Below are positions 49,933 to 63,404 of a DNA stretch of 64,000 nt, piece after piece. The DNA lies in assembly GCA_009792885.1 (NCBI GenBank), contig WMCF01000032.1, forward strand, positions 6,118,589 to 6,182,588, in the 5' to 3' direction. The notes under the pieces were generated by a model, which saw only the letters and a program-made list of their open reading frames with translations, made no database searches and was not told where the DNA came from. The position numbers and the translations under genes were made by a program. Each line of letters begins with the position of its first letter. Position 1 is the stretch's first letter. Origin of the DNA: Eremophila alpestris peregrina (lineage: Eukaryota; Chordata; Aves; Passeriformes; Alaudidae).

Positions 49933-52900
49933 CCCCACAGCAGGTCTGGAAAAGCCCACGCTCTTATTTCTGTCTGCCAGGTGAATTCCTTCCTATTTCT
50001 TCTTAGTTCACTTCTATAACTGGTGCTGCAAAAGTGTTCTGGGGTCTTTGCAATGGAGAGATGAAGCCTCACTTTGGGGCTTCGCTGGAATGGAAGTGCC
50101 AGTGCCTCCTAAAACTGCTCATGTTCCCCCCAGCTGGGCTCATGCTGTGCTGAGGATCCGTGGCTTTGTCTGAGCCTTGGCATCGATGTGAGGGCAGAGA
50201 ATTGAATCATGTTGTTGCTGGAGTGTTTTGAGCCTCTAAAGGGAATTTATAATGGCTTTGGCTGCATTGCCTCCTTTCCTAAAGAGAACGAAGTGGCACC
50301 ACCTTGTCAACTGCTCCTGTGGAAAAACAATTTACAGAGAGTAAGAGATTTGCCTTCCTCTTACGCAGGGAGTCTGTTCAAATGTAATGGCAAGCACTAG
50401 ACCAGTAAATTGAAAATACATTTTAAGATTCTTTCTATAGAATATATCAAAGGGGTCTGCATCATCCTATATCAGGTGTGCTCTCATGATGAAATCCTAT
50501 ACAATAATTCTGAAGTCTGCAGAGCATTGAAAATTTTATATTAAATTCTGAGAGCCCTCTCTCCACAAAGGGAATAATAATTTGCTGTAGCCAGGGTGAG
50601 AGTTACTTCACTTTCCAAGAATACTCCTTGCAAAACTTCCCTCATCTGAGCAATCTCCCTGGTGTTATAAAGCTGCTCACATAAATGAGCTTATGTTTGT
50701 GCAGAAGGTCAGACTCCAGTAGTCAGAGCTCATGAGAGGGAGCCAGGCACATCACCACGAGGGGAGGCAGGAGGGGAAAGAGCTGCTGTGGTGCCTGAGC
50801 TTTGGGCTTTGTTTTTCACTGTCAACTAAAGCATTTTGATCGATTTTAATTGTGCTGCACCCGATTTTGTGTAATTCCCCTGTCATTGCTGAGCCAAAGG
50901 AGCTGTGATGTGTGGTGCAGTAAGCAGGGCTCTTGAAGCATGAAGCATCCACTTCACAAGAGGATATTCCATCAGTTCTTCTGGCTGCAGAGTTTGATGC
51001 CATGGAGAGTCACGGAAGTGCAAAGAGAAAAATGACAGCAGTTCTCTCAGCCTCACACTGAGTCAGGGTGGATGGACCAAACTCTCTCCATGGAAACAGC
51101 AAAGGCATTTCCCAGCCCTTCTCCTGCCCCCAGCAGCAGGCAGCTCTCTGTAGAGTTCTAGTTTGGGACTGCCATGGCTGGATAAGACACAGGTACATAC
51201 TGAGCCAAATAAAAAACCCTCTCTTTTATAACCTTGTCTAACATTGTGCTGGACTGCTCAGCCATGGAGGAAGTTTCTCAGATGGTTTCTAAAATATTCC
51301 CTTTATTAACTTATTTCCAGTGCTCAGCAGAAACACTTTCTGTCATGGAACCCAAAAATATCATTACTTTTCTTAAAGTACAGGACAAAACCACAAGACA
51401 TTGTCATGTGATGGGTTGTACCCTGATTTATATGGAAAGACAAACCTTTGCTTTGTTTTTTGTGCTCCCCCTGAAGAGTAGCACAGGAAAAGTTGGAAGT
51501 GTTCTTCATCAGACCATGGCAAATAAACTTGTGTTTTCACAGGGGAGGTTTTCAGTGTGCTCAGTGATTCATCAGCTGACCTGTTTTGAAGGAATAAAGA
51601 CTTTGCTGTTCTCTGAAAATTTATATTCCATCCAGAGAATGCTGGGGTCCTTTGTGAAGAAGTACATGCATTATGGTACTTGGACAATCTATCCTCAGCA
51701 CTGTTTCTCCTGCTGGTTGCTCTTCTCATGCAAAATCAGAAGAAAGGATTTAATTTAATTAAAAAAAAAAGTATGATATTGTGATTTAAAATGAGATTGA
51801 GCAAATACATTTCCTGTCAAAAATAATTATTTCACATTGAAAGCATATCACCTAGAATGGTATTTAATTATCTAATTAGTGGCATCAGTACTGTAGTGTG
51901 CTTTTATGTAACTTGAGAATGGAAAAGATGAGTTCTCTCTATTCAGTCTTTGTCTTGTTAAATAGGACTGTGAAAATCTAATTTAGGGGAGAGTATTATA
52001 TATATGATTGAAATGCTGTTGCTTTTGGTAGTATGACTTCTGCATTTGTGTATGTTTGACTCCACCAGGGCAGTGAGTCAGTTCCTGTGTGCTGAGCACA
52101 CAAGCTCTGAAAAGCATCAGAGGTGCAAGTTTAATGCTGTAACAGTTTTCCTTTCTTTGGGCTCAGATTACAATCCTAAAGTCTCAGTCCTAGACTATGT
52201 TTTAAAATAGGAATAGAAAGCAATAAGTTGCTTTTTGTTTGGTAACAGCAGTACCAAATACTTCAGTGGTAGATGTGCTCTCTTCAGGGGGTACTTGCTT
52301 TGCCAGTCTGACTCCTTCTCAATTCTATGGCTACTGAATATTTTTCCCCATGACTGAAGCAATATTTTGTGGCTCTTGCAGACTGCCTGTCTCACTTGTC
52401 AGTCGTGCTCACTTGCTGCTTGCCACAGTCTCTCTTGGTTGCTCTCATATTTCCATTCCAGTGCATTTAACCTCTCTGTCCATTGCTTCCTTCCTCGCCT
52501 CATTTGCTTCTTTTGGGCTCTCTTCATCTTCCTTGAGCCTTTCCCATTGGTTTAACTGCCTGGAAGTGACACACAGTTGTCACTCTGGGGTATTTGAGTG
52601 CATCCCTACAAATCTCTCTTCCCTGGCAGACTGGAACAGCATTCTCCAGTCTCTGAAGTTGCTGCAGTGGTCCATGATTTCATGAGTGTGGGCTGGTGTA
52701 GGAGCTGCATCCTGATTATTCCTGCTCACAAACTGCTCTTTAGAACATGCTGGTTGATCATTTTGTCCTGTATGTCCTTGTAAATCAGGGCAGGACTGGA
52801 GTTTTCTGATTTACATGTTTTCAGTAAAACAGAGGAGTAGATTAGGACACCACCAAAGTTTTCAGACAGTGATGGCTGGAGGGTTTCTCCAGGAGTGTCA

Positions 52901-53779
52901 CTCCCTTCACTGAAGGTGATGAATCAGAAATTGATGTTTGAAGGGATGGATTCACTCTCTCAGAGATCTGCCTGGCTGGGTTTGCTGTCTCTCATGCTTT
53001 TTGCCTTCCCTGAGCTCAGAGTTTTGGGAAACTCACCTTTGCTTTAGTACCTGAGGTAGCTGTGATACAGCAGAGATACCTGAAATGCTGGGGAAGCACC
53101 CAGGCCACCTCTGCCCTTTTGCCTGTTTGATTTCCTGCTGTATTTGCTTTGAATGCCATGTTTACTCACACAGTTTTGTATTTGACTTTTGTGTTGTCCT
53201 TAAGATTTTGAGTGCTTCCCTTTTTTGAGAGCTTTGCACACAACTCCTGGTCTTTGTTTATGAAGTGGGTTTGTTAAAAACAATCCATTCTGCCACTGAA
53301 TGGCTAAAATTGAATCTCTCAGGGAATTTTTCACGACATAGAGGCCTCCCAAAATGACAAACCCTTTCTGAAAGGGTTTGCTGCTCTTGCCAGCAAGATT
53401 TCTGAAAATCCTTATCTGAGTGCAAGCAGCTGATCCAGTCAGTATTTCATGGAAAGCCAGCCCTGGCTTATTTATTTCAGGAGGGCAGCTTCCAGAGGGC
53501 ACAACTAGGCCTTGTGCAGCAGAAGTGTTGCTGGAGAACAGCAAGAAAGGCACACTCAAAAGCTCCCAAAGCCCTCTGATGAGGAGGGCCAAAGGTTGGC
53601 CATCATCAGCTCCTCTCCTCCAGCAATTTTGCCTGGGTGTGATCAGCCAGAGTTCAGAGCTGCAGCCTCATCCCCTGCACATGTTCAGTTCAGTGACTCC
53701 TAAAAGCAGTGTGTGTGCCCAGAAGGAGCTTCTGCAAGAAGCTGTGGAGTGCCTGGGATCAGCCCACAGCACTGCAGGC
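49933..53779 (+). other. Presumed MAD1L1 intron downstream of the exon
   Basis: No further exon or repeat was recognised. The open frame at 51234-51758 (plus, 174 codons from a non-ATG start) ends just before an A10 run (51761-51770), which superficially recalls a retrocopy. Its translation matches no family I know, and a large opposite-strand frame overlaps it. Confidence 0.55.
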
Positions 53780-53849
53780 TTCATCAGAGACAAAATGCCC
53801 TGCTCCTTGCAGCCTTCACCAGAGACAAAATGCCCTGCTCCTTGCAGCC
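53780..53849 (+). repeat. 35-bp tandem duplication, two copies
   Basis: Two adjacent 35-bp units (53780-53814 and 53815-53849) differ at a single base (TTCATCAGAG versus TTCACCAGAG). Both continue with ACAAAATGCCCTGCTCCTTG and CAGCC. The length is not a multiple of three and the unit is not coding. It is either a recent slippage duplication or a polymorphic minisatellite seed. Confidence 0.95.
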
Positions 53850-56800
53850 AGGACATGATCCTTTGCAGGAAGCTCAAAACTCACAATGGGAATCCCAATT
53901 TCAGTTACTTTTTGTAACTTATTCCAAAAAATTCCAATTTGTCCCTGAAATTGTAGGCTTTATGAATGCACACTGCCATAATTGCAGCCCTTGCTCTCGT
54001 AGAAGGGATAACACAAGGACTGAACTAATCTGCCTGTGTTGGATGCTGTTGTTTCATTGTGTTTATTTCCTGTCTGTGCACTTGTCTGCCTTTGGGTACT
54101 CTGCTGCCCAGAGAAGAGACTGAAAAATTCTCTTTTGTTTCCTGGGCTGTCAACCAGATCATGTGATATGATAAGAAATCCCTTTCTATTGAGACATAAT
54201 TTAGGCCATCACCATAAAAGTTAGAGATTAAACAAGTATTGATTAACCAACTCCAGCTGACTGCTGATACCACATGTTCCTGGAGATATCAGTCAGTGTG
54301 AAGTGTATTAGTGAGCCCCAGAGCTGAGAATGGCAAAAATGCATCAGAAATGGGACTAGGTAATTAAATTGTTCATTAAGCATGGCAGATGCAGAGTTCA
54401 TGACTTGATTTGCCATCTGCTTTGTTTTGTAATCAGTAAAGATTTTAAATAATGCTGATGGCTTCTCTGTCATATTGGGTCCTGCATGATGTTTTGTCTG
54501 AGGAGGTGGATAGATGATTTTAAAGCACAAGGAAGGATCTTTAAGTTCTGGGTGTGCAGCAAAGAAGTTGAATTAACTCCTTTTCTGGGACATGTGAAAA
54601 ACTAGCTCTAAATACAGCAGTCAGCATTGCATTTAGCAGCACTAAAAACAGGCACTTTGGCCAGCAGATCCTGTGACAGACCTTTTGGGCATCACACCCT
54701 GAGCTGTGCTCTGCATCCAGGCAGCCTTGGGGGCAGGTCTGAGCTGCTCCTCAGGGCTGTGAGCAGCATCCAGTGCTTTCCCTGGCTGTTTTAACTCTCC
54801 TTCCTTCAATCCACATCATGATTCTGTCATTTAAACATCCCCAGCTGTGCTGCTGCTCCACATCTGGTTGTTAACTGTCAGCCTGACCCTGGCCAAACCT
54901 TTCCCTCTGCTCACTGTTTCTCCCCTTTGTAGGTTTTTTATAAACTCATGGAAGTTACCTTCCTTTTTATGACTGGCAAATACAAAATACATTTTTAGGA
55001 GTTTCCATGTCTCCCTCTTCAGTGGTTAAGGCAGGTTTTGTTGAGTCGTTCCTTGAGAAGAGGGAGAGAGGACAATCTGTGCTTGAAGGAAACTCAGCAG
55101 CCTTTTAGATTGAGCACAGGTCTCTCCAATTTCAACTTGATTATATTAATCAGTTAAATAAGTTCAGGGAAAAGCTGGTTGGTGGTTAGGGGTGGAGGAG
55201 GATAATAGCAGAAGGAGGCAGAAGATCATTAACAGGTGTGGGAAGGAGGCAAAGAGAGGAGTGCAGCCTGTGGAGTACAGGGGTTCAGAACAGGTCACTG
55301 CTGAATTTTAATTTTTAATAGCCAGTTCCATCATCAATTTTAATTCCCAGACCCTTCTTGTAGGGTGCCTTTTTTAAAGAATTGAGACCAGCAGGTCAGA
55401 GATGAGGTAGGTGTTTTTATGAATAATTCTCTGCCCTGTGAGCTGGTGTTAAAATGCTCCTGGGTTCAGTCTGATGCAGGGTGGTTGCTGGGCTCCATGT
55501 CTGTGATTTCCACAGGAGTGTCTGGGTTACTGGGTAAAGGGTGCTGAGTTTTGTGAGGAGAAAGCAGGATTTGGGAATTTGATGACTGCTTCCATAGACA
55601 TTTTTTGCTGGAGTTAAGGAAACACCACACTTTACTTTTGTTGGCCTCTGTCTATGAGGTGGAAAGTGCCCCAGGGAAATGGAGTTCTGTGAGGAGTTAT
55701 TTTAACACAGTTTTTTTGGTTGGCTTATTTGTTTTGGTTTTTTCCTTGTATAACCCAAATTTGTTGTGGCTATTTTTTTTTTCTTTGAGTAACTTCTTGC
55801 AGTTACTTGCTCTTTCATGTTGTAGTCCTGATCCACTTAACCACCTCCTGGAGCTCCAAATGCAGCAGTGTTGGAGGCACCTTGCTGTCCCACTCTTTGC
55901 CTGCAACAGGTGCCCTGCAAGATAACTCCACAAATGTGTGTTCTGACAACATATTTCCTGTTCAATTTTTATTTTTTTCATGTGTACCACTGGTCTGCTT
56001 TACCTTTCTTTAATCATCCTGCAGTCTGCTCTGTGAGGACCTTTAAACCATGCTCTCACCTTCCATATCTAACAGCCTGCTAGGATCTGTTCACCTGATT
56101 TCAAGTATCTCAGAGTCTGAAAGTGATATTTTTTTTTATTCTGTCTGTACCCTCTAATTTGTCTGAGTTTTACTTAGCTTTTAATGGAATGGTCCAACTC
56201 CAGTTTTCAAGGAAGTTGCTACAGGGAATACAAAAGAACAAATACAGATTTTTTAGCAGCCTCAGCTGCTCCCCAGGTCACTCAGCCCTGCCCCTAGAGA
56301 AGCACAGCAGTGCTGATGGCTTCACCCTGGCCTTGCCATGAACCAGCCACAGTATTTCTTGAAATGGTTTCATCTTCAGCACTGCCCTTTCTGTGCCTTT
56401 CTGAGCACAATCCCACAGTACTCCAATTTCTGCAGACACTTGTACAGTGACAAACTAACTCTGTGCTGATTTATACTTGATGCTTCGTTATATTCATTAC
56501 AAGACCCTATTTTGCATGCTTGACATTTTAAAATACTGTGTTTGGAATGTGTTATTTATTTTGAGACCTTTATTAAGCAACCTCAATCTAAGGGTTTAAT
56601 TGTTACTGATAGCTAAGAGTATAATTACCTCAGTAAAATATCATGGCTATATTAAGCAAATGGCAATTGTCTTCCAGAATAAAATGAGTACAAGCCATTT
56701 TCCTTTGAAACAGGTTGTTTCACGAGGCCTGCTAATATAATTTACTGATGCAATTGCAGGATCTCTCCATAAAGAATGAATAAGGAAAGCTGAGATCAAT

Positions 56801-59800
56801 GTGTTTGTAGAAGGGCCTGGCTGCAGCAGTGTTGAAGCAGTGCACAAAGACCATTTGGGAGGAGGAAGCATCTTTACATTAAACCAGAAAATGTTACTGT
56901 TTCTCAAGTGAGATTGGCAGATTTCAGAAAGTCAGAAGAATGTGGTTGTCTTGTTTTGTTTGGTTTTTTGAGCAGTGCCTGCTTTTCTTTCTCTTGCTTT
57001 CCTTTTTTTTTGCCATTGTTCCTTACTTTGCCTAACTTGGCCATAAGTTTATTACTCACTATTTGACTCAATGAAGAAAGTAGCAGAGCTGTCGAGTTCT
57101 CACTTCCTCATCCTGCTCCAAAATGACTTTTCAAAGCCTAAAAGTTTCCCTTATCTTGTCAGTGTGCATTTATCAAAGGTATCTCTGGCTCTGAGATGCA
57201 GCTCCCAGGCTGTGGGCACTGCACTTGTTTGGGATCCAGTCTGCCCCTCTGCATCCTCTCCAGTGAGACCTTTTGCTCTTCATCTGTTGTCCAAATTCCC
57301 CACAGCCAGTGGATAGAAATGTGCCTTTCCCCTGACTTTGGCTGTTGCACTTTGTGTGGTGCCTGTAGGAATTTGTCCCATGGGGGCAGGAGGGTGATGG
57401 GCTTTGTTAGAGCTGAGCTTTCATCACCTGAGGGCTCCCAACATGGAAATGGTGAGTTCAAATGGCCAGCCTGGAGGCAGGAGATTAATTAGCCCCTGGG
57501 CCTTGCTTCTCTTTTCCTTTTAGAAGCAAAAAAAAAACTCATAAAAATTATCTTAGCCCTTTTCTGGGAGTCAGTTTTGTGTAATTCTTTCTCTTGCCTT
57601 ATGATGTATCTGGTAAACCTTGCAATGATAAAAATATGGAGTTCATTATTATCTTTATATCTGATGTTTTTGAGGTAGAGGCACAAGGACAGCCTCTGTG
57701 TTCTTATTGATGTTATCTCTGACATAGCTTCTATTTAAGCAGAGCAAGTTTAGAGGGTTTTTAAAAATTTTATAACAATTCAGAGTTTGCAGCAAAGTTA
57801 AAAGTTATGTGTTATTTTATGAGGTATTTGTGAAGAACAATAGAAATGTGATCCTTTTTTTCCCAGAATGTTTTTTGGATTCTGCTTTGTTCTGCCCCCA
57901 CTAGATATTAATGCTCCCTGCTAAGGGGTTAGATTATGAAAATTAGAAATATACCCATAAAAGAATTTATATGACCTTCAGTTCTCATATTTCTCTGAGA
58001 GAAAGGGCTGTAGGACTTCTAAAGGTAAAATATTCAATAAAAAGAAATTAGGTTAATCCAATGTTATGGCTGAGAATTTAAACTCACCCAGGTCAGGTAA
58101 TTCAAAGTTATAGTTCCCTTGATGCGTGTGCTGTAACATTTATTCCTGAGCTCCTCAGCTCTGAATTATGAAGGATGGTTGAGCAGGTCTGGCAGGGAGG
58201 CAGGCAGGAAGATGGATGGGTGGAATGAGGGACTGATTGTTGGGGGAAGTCGGGCAGAACAAACCTGGGCAGGGGCTTGGGCAGCATCCAGGGATAGGGA
58301 AAGGGCTTAGGATTTCTGAGCAGAAGGCTCTGAAATAGCAGCAAGGCTAAGCTGCACAAAAAGGGATTTTTTTTGGGTTTTTTTTTGCAATTCTTTGTTC
58401 CTCTGATACTTATGGTTTGAAGGCATTAATCTGATTGCCTCTTAGAGTGCTGGTATTGCCACAGGAACTGCAGCTTTGAATCTCTGACTTCTCTCTGTTT
58501 CAATTCTCAGCCATAAAACTGGCTTAACTGGGTTTGCTTCAAGTTGAATTGCACTGGATTTTTTTTTTTTAAGGCTAGGAGAGAGAGATAATTAAGTAAT
58601 TGCACAGTAGCTTATTTCAACTTGTGATGGGAGCCTCTGGTAAGAGCAGCTGCACTACTCAGACACCAGTCAGAGCATCCTTTCACATGGAGACCCAAAA
58701 TCTTTATAAAACTGAAGGACTGTCTGGAGAACTGAGGAGTTTTGGATTGCTCCTGGCACAGCATCATGCAGCACTGACTGTTTTGTTCCATGTGTGTTCA
58801 CAACATCTCAGGTCAAGCATTGCTTAAATTGATGAATATATTAGGAGTCAAATGAGGTTTTACAAAGCATCTTGGAAATGGTCTCTGACCCATGATTTGT
58901 TGCACTGAGGAGAAATGTACTGTTCCCTCTTTTATGAGCACATTTGTTTTGGTGGTATTTCAGACAGTCAACAACTGTTTAATAGGAGCTATAGAAAATG
59001 TGAAGAATTGGTGTGGTTTCAGTTAATTAATTTTGATTGACGTAATGAGATGATTATATTACAAGTTCCCCACTCTACAGAACAGCTGCTGGGTTTTTTT
59101 TTTAGTGTTATGTGGGGCAGGACCTGTGAAGAATCATTAGCTGTAAACTTGCCTGTTCAGGTGGAACCAATTTGAGACAGTGTGGGAGCTGAGGCTTGGT
59201 TTTCTGTCTGTATAAATCCAGAGCTTCAGGATTTCCCTAGAAAGATCAGTGCCTTTTTGAAGGCAGGAATTTAAAGAGGGATCAATCAACAGGTGAAGTG
59301 TGAGCATGAGACAGGAGAAGAGGGATATGCTTTTTGCACATCAAGATGATGTTGGGCTTGCTTTCTGTCAGGAGGAGGAGATCTCTTCTCACAAGAGTCT
59401 TCTGATTTGTAGAAGTTGTATTAGGAAGGTCCTGTAACCTATATCCAAACTACTTTTTAAGCATAGAGAAGTGCCAGAGTAATTTTAAAATATGTCTGTG
59501 TCTGCATCTCCTTACTTTCCTTGGGCAGTGAAGTCCAAGGGTTCCAGCAGATGTGTTCCTTTGCTTGCCATGGTGTTGGGTGTGTATTATTCCAATATTG
59601 TATTTGCTCCTGGAGCAATACAGGGGAAAATGGAACCCCCACCCTACTTGGTCTTTCAGCCAATATTATTTTGGGTGCCACAAGTCTGTGTGCAAAGAAT
59701 TGAGACTGAGTGGTTAAAGTGGCTGAAAGGGTGGAGCATTTTGAATGGATCACTTTGCTCCAAGTGTTTGAGAAGGTTTGTGCTGATCTCGTGCCTGGGA

Positions 59801-62800
59801 GCTGCAGGCACTTGAGGGGCTGGCTTTGGCATCAATGACAAATATTTTTCACAGCAAAATGTGCATGCTGGGCTGTCCATGCAGGTCCTAGGGAGGGCTT
59901 TGACTGTAGGAGCTTTGGAGTGGGCTCAGACTCCATGGGACAGAGCCAAAAACTCATTCCCCCTTCAGGGAGAGGAGAAGCTCTTACTCCCTTTGAGCAT
60001 CAAAGTTTTCTCTCCAGTGGAAGAAGCAGCTGGAAGAGTCCCTGCTCCCACACCCATTTTCCCCTGCTTTATGTGGGAGATGGGTTATGGACAGGTCCAA
60101 GCCCAACAGCTTGTTAATGCTCCATGGATGGGAGAGGAGCTGGGAAAGCTCATTCTGTGCACTGAACTTGTGATTAAATCAAAGATAAACATGGATGTGG
60201 AGTAGTGTTTCTTTCAGGATGTGCACACAGTGTAGAGCTGTGTGCTTCTACAGGGCATTTGCAAAAGGAATGTGCAGTTCCCAAAATGATCCAGAGATTT
60301 GAGCAATTTAACTCCTCTCCTCAGCTGCTGCTCTTTCAGGCACATATATAAGCTGCAGGAGTTTTATGTTTTATGCTTGTAACAGGAATTGTGCTCTGTA
60401 AACAGTATTTTCAGCTTTGCAGATTAGGAAACACTTTCTGGCTTTAATAAATTAATTTTCTGTTGATAACATACTACCTTTGGAGACCAACTTTTCAGGT
60501 TGACATTTCTATTAGATTAATTACAAGGAGAGGAGAAGCTGTGCTTGTTTTGTCATTGGGAAATGCCATTTGCAAAGTTATTGGAAAGCTGACCTTGTCA
60601 GAAGTGTTATTGCATTATCCCTCAGCAAGGGCCACCACAACTGAATGACAAGAAAAAAATGCAGAAAGAAAAAAGCAATTTCAGGAGATATAATGAAATC
60701 AAAACAAAATGCCTTTTATCCCTCTCCAACGTGAAGATGTTTATTAAGATAGCCTATGTAAGAGTTTGGTGCTGGGGGGAAAAAAAGTGCTTGTGAACCA
60801 TTTGGGGTTGTTCTTTAAAAATGAAAATCACCATACAAGAGAATTCTTGACCTTTTGCATGAAGTGAACATGAGCAAGAGGCAGTGCTTACTCCAGTGAC
60901 ATCTCTCCCACTCTGTTTCTCCCTGTTTTCACTACATATCCCTGTTCATTATCCTTTTCCCCCTCTTGTTCATTCTGCTCATGAGGCTAAAGAGGCTCAG
61001 CCTGGACTAAAGCCCCCACCCAAGGGCTGGGAGTATCCTTTGCCTCCTCAGTGCTTGGAGAGCTCACCCTGGAATCATTTTCTTTCCCATCTCTTCACTT
61101 CACCAGTCCTCTAAGTAAATCTCAGCTCTTCTGTTTGCTTCTAGCAAAATGCCAAGCAAATCATCTGTTTGTTTTCTGCTTTCCCTCCCAGTTTAAAACC
61201 ACAGAGCTGTTAGTTTTTTCAGAGCCATTTCTTGTTCTCCCTGAACACTGGGGAACAGCAGCAGCTGCACATTTCTGCTCTGCCTCAGTGTCCCATCCAG
61301 GCACAGCTCTGCTGAAAGCCCAGGTGATTGCTTTCTCCAAAAGCTGCCTGCTTTCATGTGCCTCTAAACAGTCCTGTGCAGGAAAGTACCACTCAGCTTA
61401 GTGGCCATTTCATCTTGGAACATGTGGGGTACAGCAGGACATGCTGAGTGTCTCCTCCTGCTCATCCTTCTGCTTGTGACAGAGGTGCAGGTCATGGGTA
61501 GCTCAGTGAGTGCTTCACAATGGAGCATGGCCATCCCACTTTAAAGGCTTTAAATGAAATCTTTTCCACTGAAGAATTATTTAAAAAGCCCCAGAAAGCT
61601 GTTTAAGTCACCCCCTCCTTCTGTGTGAGGCAATGTGTTTCTTATGTAATAGCTATGCACATGAATTTGTCATGTGTGGTGTTAACCTCAGGCTATGTTT
61701 GTAGCCCTTGCATTCCAATATTGGCTTTTTACTTGCATAAAAGAGAAGGAAAAAGCCCTGCTGAATTCCTTAAAAACATCCTAAATGGCATGCTGAGGAG
61801 ATGGAAATAATAGCCAGGGTTATAATTTAACTCTCCAGGGGCATGTGCCAGCTGAAGGGTGTGAAACACATGTTCTGGAGCTGATGTTTTCCTTCAGGTA
61901 GCACAAGGAAAACAGAAATGCAGAAGGAATGAATTGTGCACTCCTTCCCTGCCTTACTTTCCTCTCTGCCTGCACTTGGATTTGTGAGTTCTGAGGTTCT
62001 GAAGCTCCTTCTGCTGCAGCTCTTGGTGCATTTTCTGCATCGAGCTGTGTCCTCTGTTGGGGTTCACTCTCTAACATAAAGAATTTTTTGATCCCTCCAA
62101 GCTACCAGCTCAAGCTGGCTCATCTAAATCTGTCTCCTACCAAAATGCTGTGACTTGGTGAGTTTTTTTTAAACTTCACCTAGCTAGGCTGAGTTTGGGG
62201 TGCTCTTTTGTCAGTATTTATATCTCACTACTTCTCCCTCTGATGAAGTAGTTTTTTTTCTGCTTAGCTTTCCTTTAAGAAGAGGTAGCAGGGATGTGGA
62301 ATTGTTGCCCCTCATCAGCCAGCAGTTACCCAGGCTTAGTTTTAGTGCCAATTGCTCCACTGAAGGAACTGGATCCTTCACTGCAGCCAGAACATCCAAG
62401 TACTGCCCAAGGAAAGTAAGGAGGTGCAGACATATCCAGTTGAATTAGTAACAGGAACAGATAAAGAACTTCCTGCCAAGCCTGCCTGGTGGGCAGGGGG
62501 TCATACTTTGTCTTTCTGGAGAGTTCCCTGTGTGTTGGATGTTCTTCAGCTGGCAGAACCTGCAAGCTGCTGCTCCGTGTGGGATCGTGGCTCTGCGGAT
62601 GAATGGGTGCCTAACGACCTGCATCCAGAGTTTTCATTTGTCATTAACTTCCAATGTGCTGAAAGGATGGCTAATAACATCAAATGCAAATTACAGAGTT
62701 CACGTTCTTCATGGGAGCACAACTTGAGAAAAAGGGTAACTTCTCATTCTGCAGCATTGTTCAGGTGTAAGGAGCATGATTGCTGCTCTCCCCTGGGACA

Positions 62801-63246
62801 GCCTTGGGACTTACAAGGTTTATTCATCCACACCAATGAGTTCTTTTTCCTGGCAGCTTTTCCCCCCAAGAAGTAGTGATAAGAAACTCTGAGAGGAGGG
62901 GGGAACCTTCTTGATACATTTCCTGACCTTTCTGTTTTTTTGTCCTGGGACTTGGTCTGGAGTTAAATGTGTTATAAATATCTGAGTATCAATGCTTGGT
63001 AGACTTAAGAGAGCTCTTAGCAACTAATGAAGGTTAAATGCTGTCTATTTTGGGAAGCTGAACAACACTGTCACTCACATTTTAGCAGTACTCAATGTCT
63101 AGAGCTGCTTTTTTCCTTCTGTCATTCCTATGAGGTGGGGAAGCACCATTATCTCAGTTATAGAAGAGCATGGGGACAAGAGATGCTTGGGTGAAATAAC
63201 TGAAGACCTGAGCCCAAGTCAAACAGAAGTGCAGTGGAAGAGCTGT
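53850..63246 (+). other. Presumed MAD1L1 intron, unique sequence
   Basis: No exon, interspersed repeat or RNA gene was recognised in 9.4 kb. It contains T12 at 58559-58570 and several pyrimidine-rich runs (55.7-56.0 kb, near 57.0 kb). Two AT-rich stretches without recognisable repeats (about 54.15-54.46 and 56.47-56.70 kb) have ATTA-type motifs but no stronger evidence of function. Open frames here overlap on both strands with no domain. Confidence 0.5.
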
Positions 63247-63306
63247 GAAATTTTTATTGTATCTCCTTCTGAGAATGTTTGGTTTTTTTATGAAGTCCCC
63301 CAGCAC
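63247..63306 (+). repeat. Left copy of a 60-bp direct repeat flanking adapter sequence (assembly artefact)
   Basis: These 60 bases (GAAATTTTTATTG to CCCCCAGCAC) recur without any mismatch at 63345-63404 after the 38-bp adapter. A perfect repeat exactly abutting both adapter ends shows that one copy is artificial. The true genome most likely has a single copy running straight into AGACTGCAG. Confidence 0.95.
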
Positions 63307-63344
63307 CTGTCTCTTATACACATCTAGATGTGTATAAGAGACAG
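63307..63344. other. Nextera mate-pair junction adapter (two Tn5 mosaic ends head to head), contamination
   Basis: CTGTCTCTTATACACATCT (63307-63325) is followed directly by its reverse complement AGATGTGTATAAGAGACAG (63326-63344). This is the 19-bp Tn5 mosaic end in the exact inverted arrangement of the Nextera mate-pair circularisation junction. It is synthetic library sequence, not a natural transposon: no transposase or IS50 sequence is present. Translating across it gives the telltale peptides LSLIHI and MCIRDR. Confidence 0.98.
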
Positions 63345-63404
63345 GAAATTTTTATTGTATCTCCTTCTGAGAATGTTTGGTTTTTTTATGAAGTCCCCCA
63401 GCAC
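63345..63404 (+). repeat. Right copy of the 60-bp direct repeat flanking adapter sequence (assembly artefact)
   Basis: Identical over all 60 bases to 63247-63306. Removing one copy plus the adapter (98 bp in total) would give a continuous unique sequence. Which of the two copies is the extra one cannot be told from this window. Confidence 0.95.

Noticed and set aside
49690..50019. Treating the whole 109-codon open frame around the MAD1L1 exon as coding
   Set aside because: Only 49782-49926 resembles MAD1. The flanks are a polypyrimidine acceptor and a GTGAGT donor, so the open frame outside them is intronic read-through.
51234..51758. A 174-codon frame ending next to an A10 run, considered as a processed pseudogene
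   Set aside because: The first codon is TTG, the peptide matches no family I know, a long opposite-strand frame overlaps it, and the A-run is short and without a nearby polyadenylation signal.
63307..63344. A natural Tn5/IS50 insertion or a transcription terminator hairpin
   Set aside because: Only the 19-bp mosaic ends are present, joined directly with no transposase. The flanking repeat is 60 bp, not the 9-bp target duplication made by Tn5. The arrangement is that of a commercial library junction.
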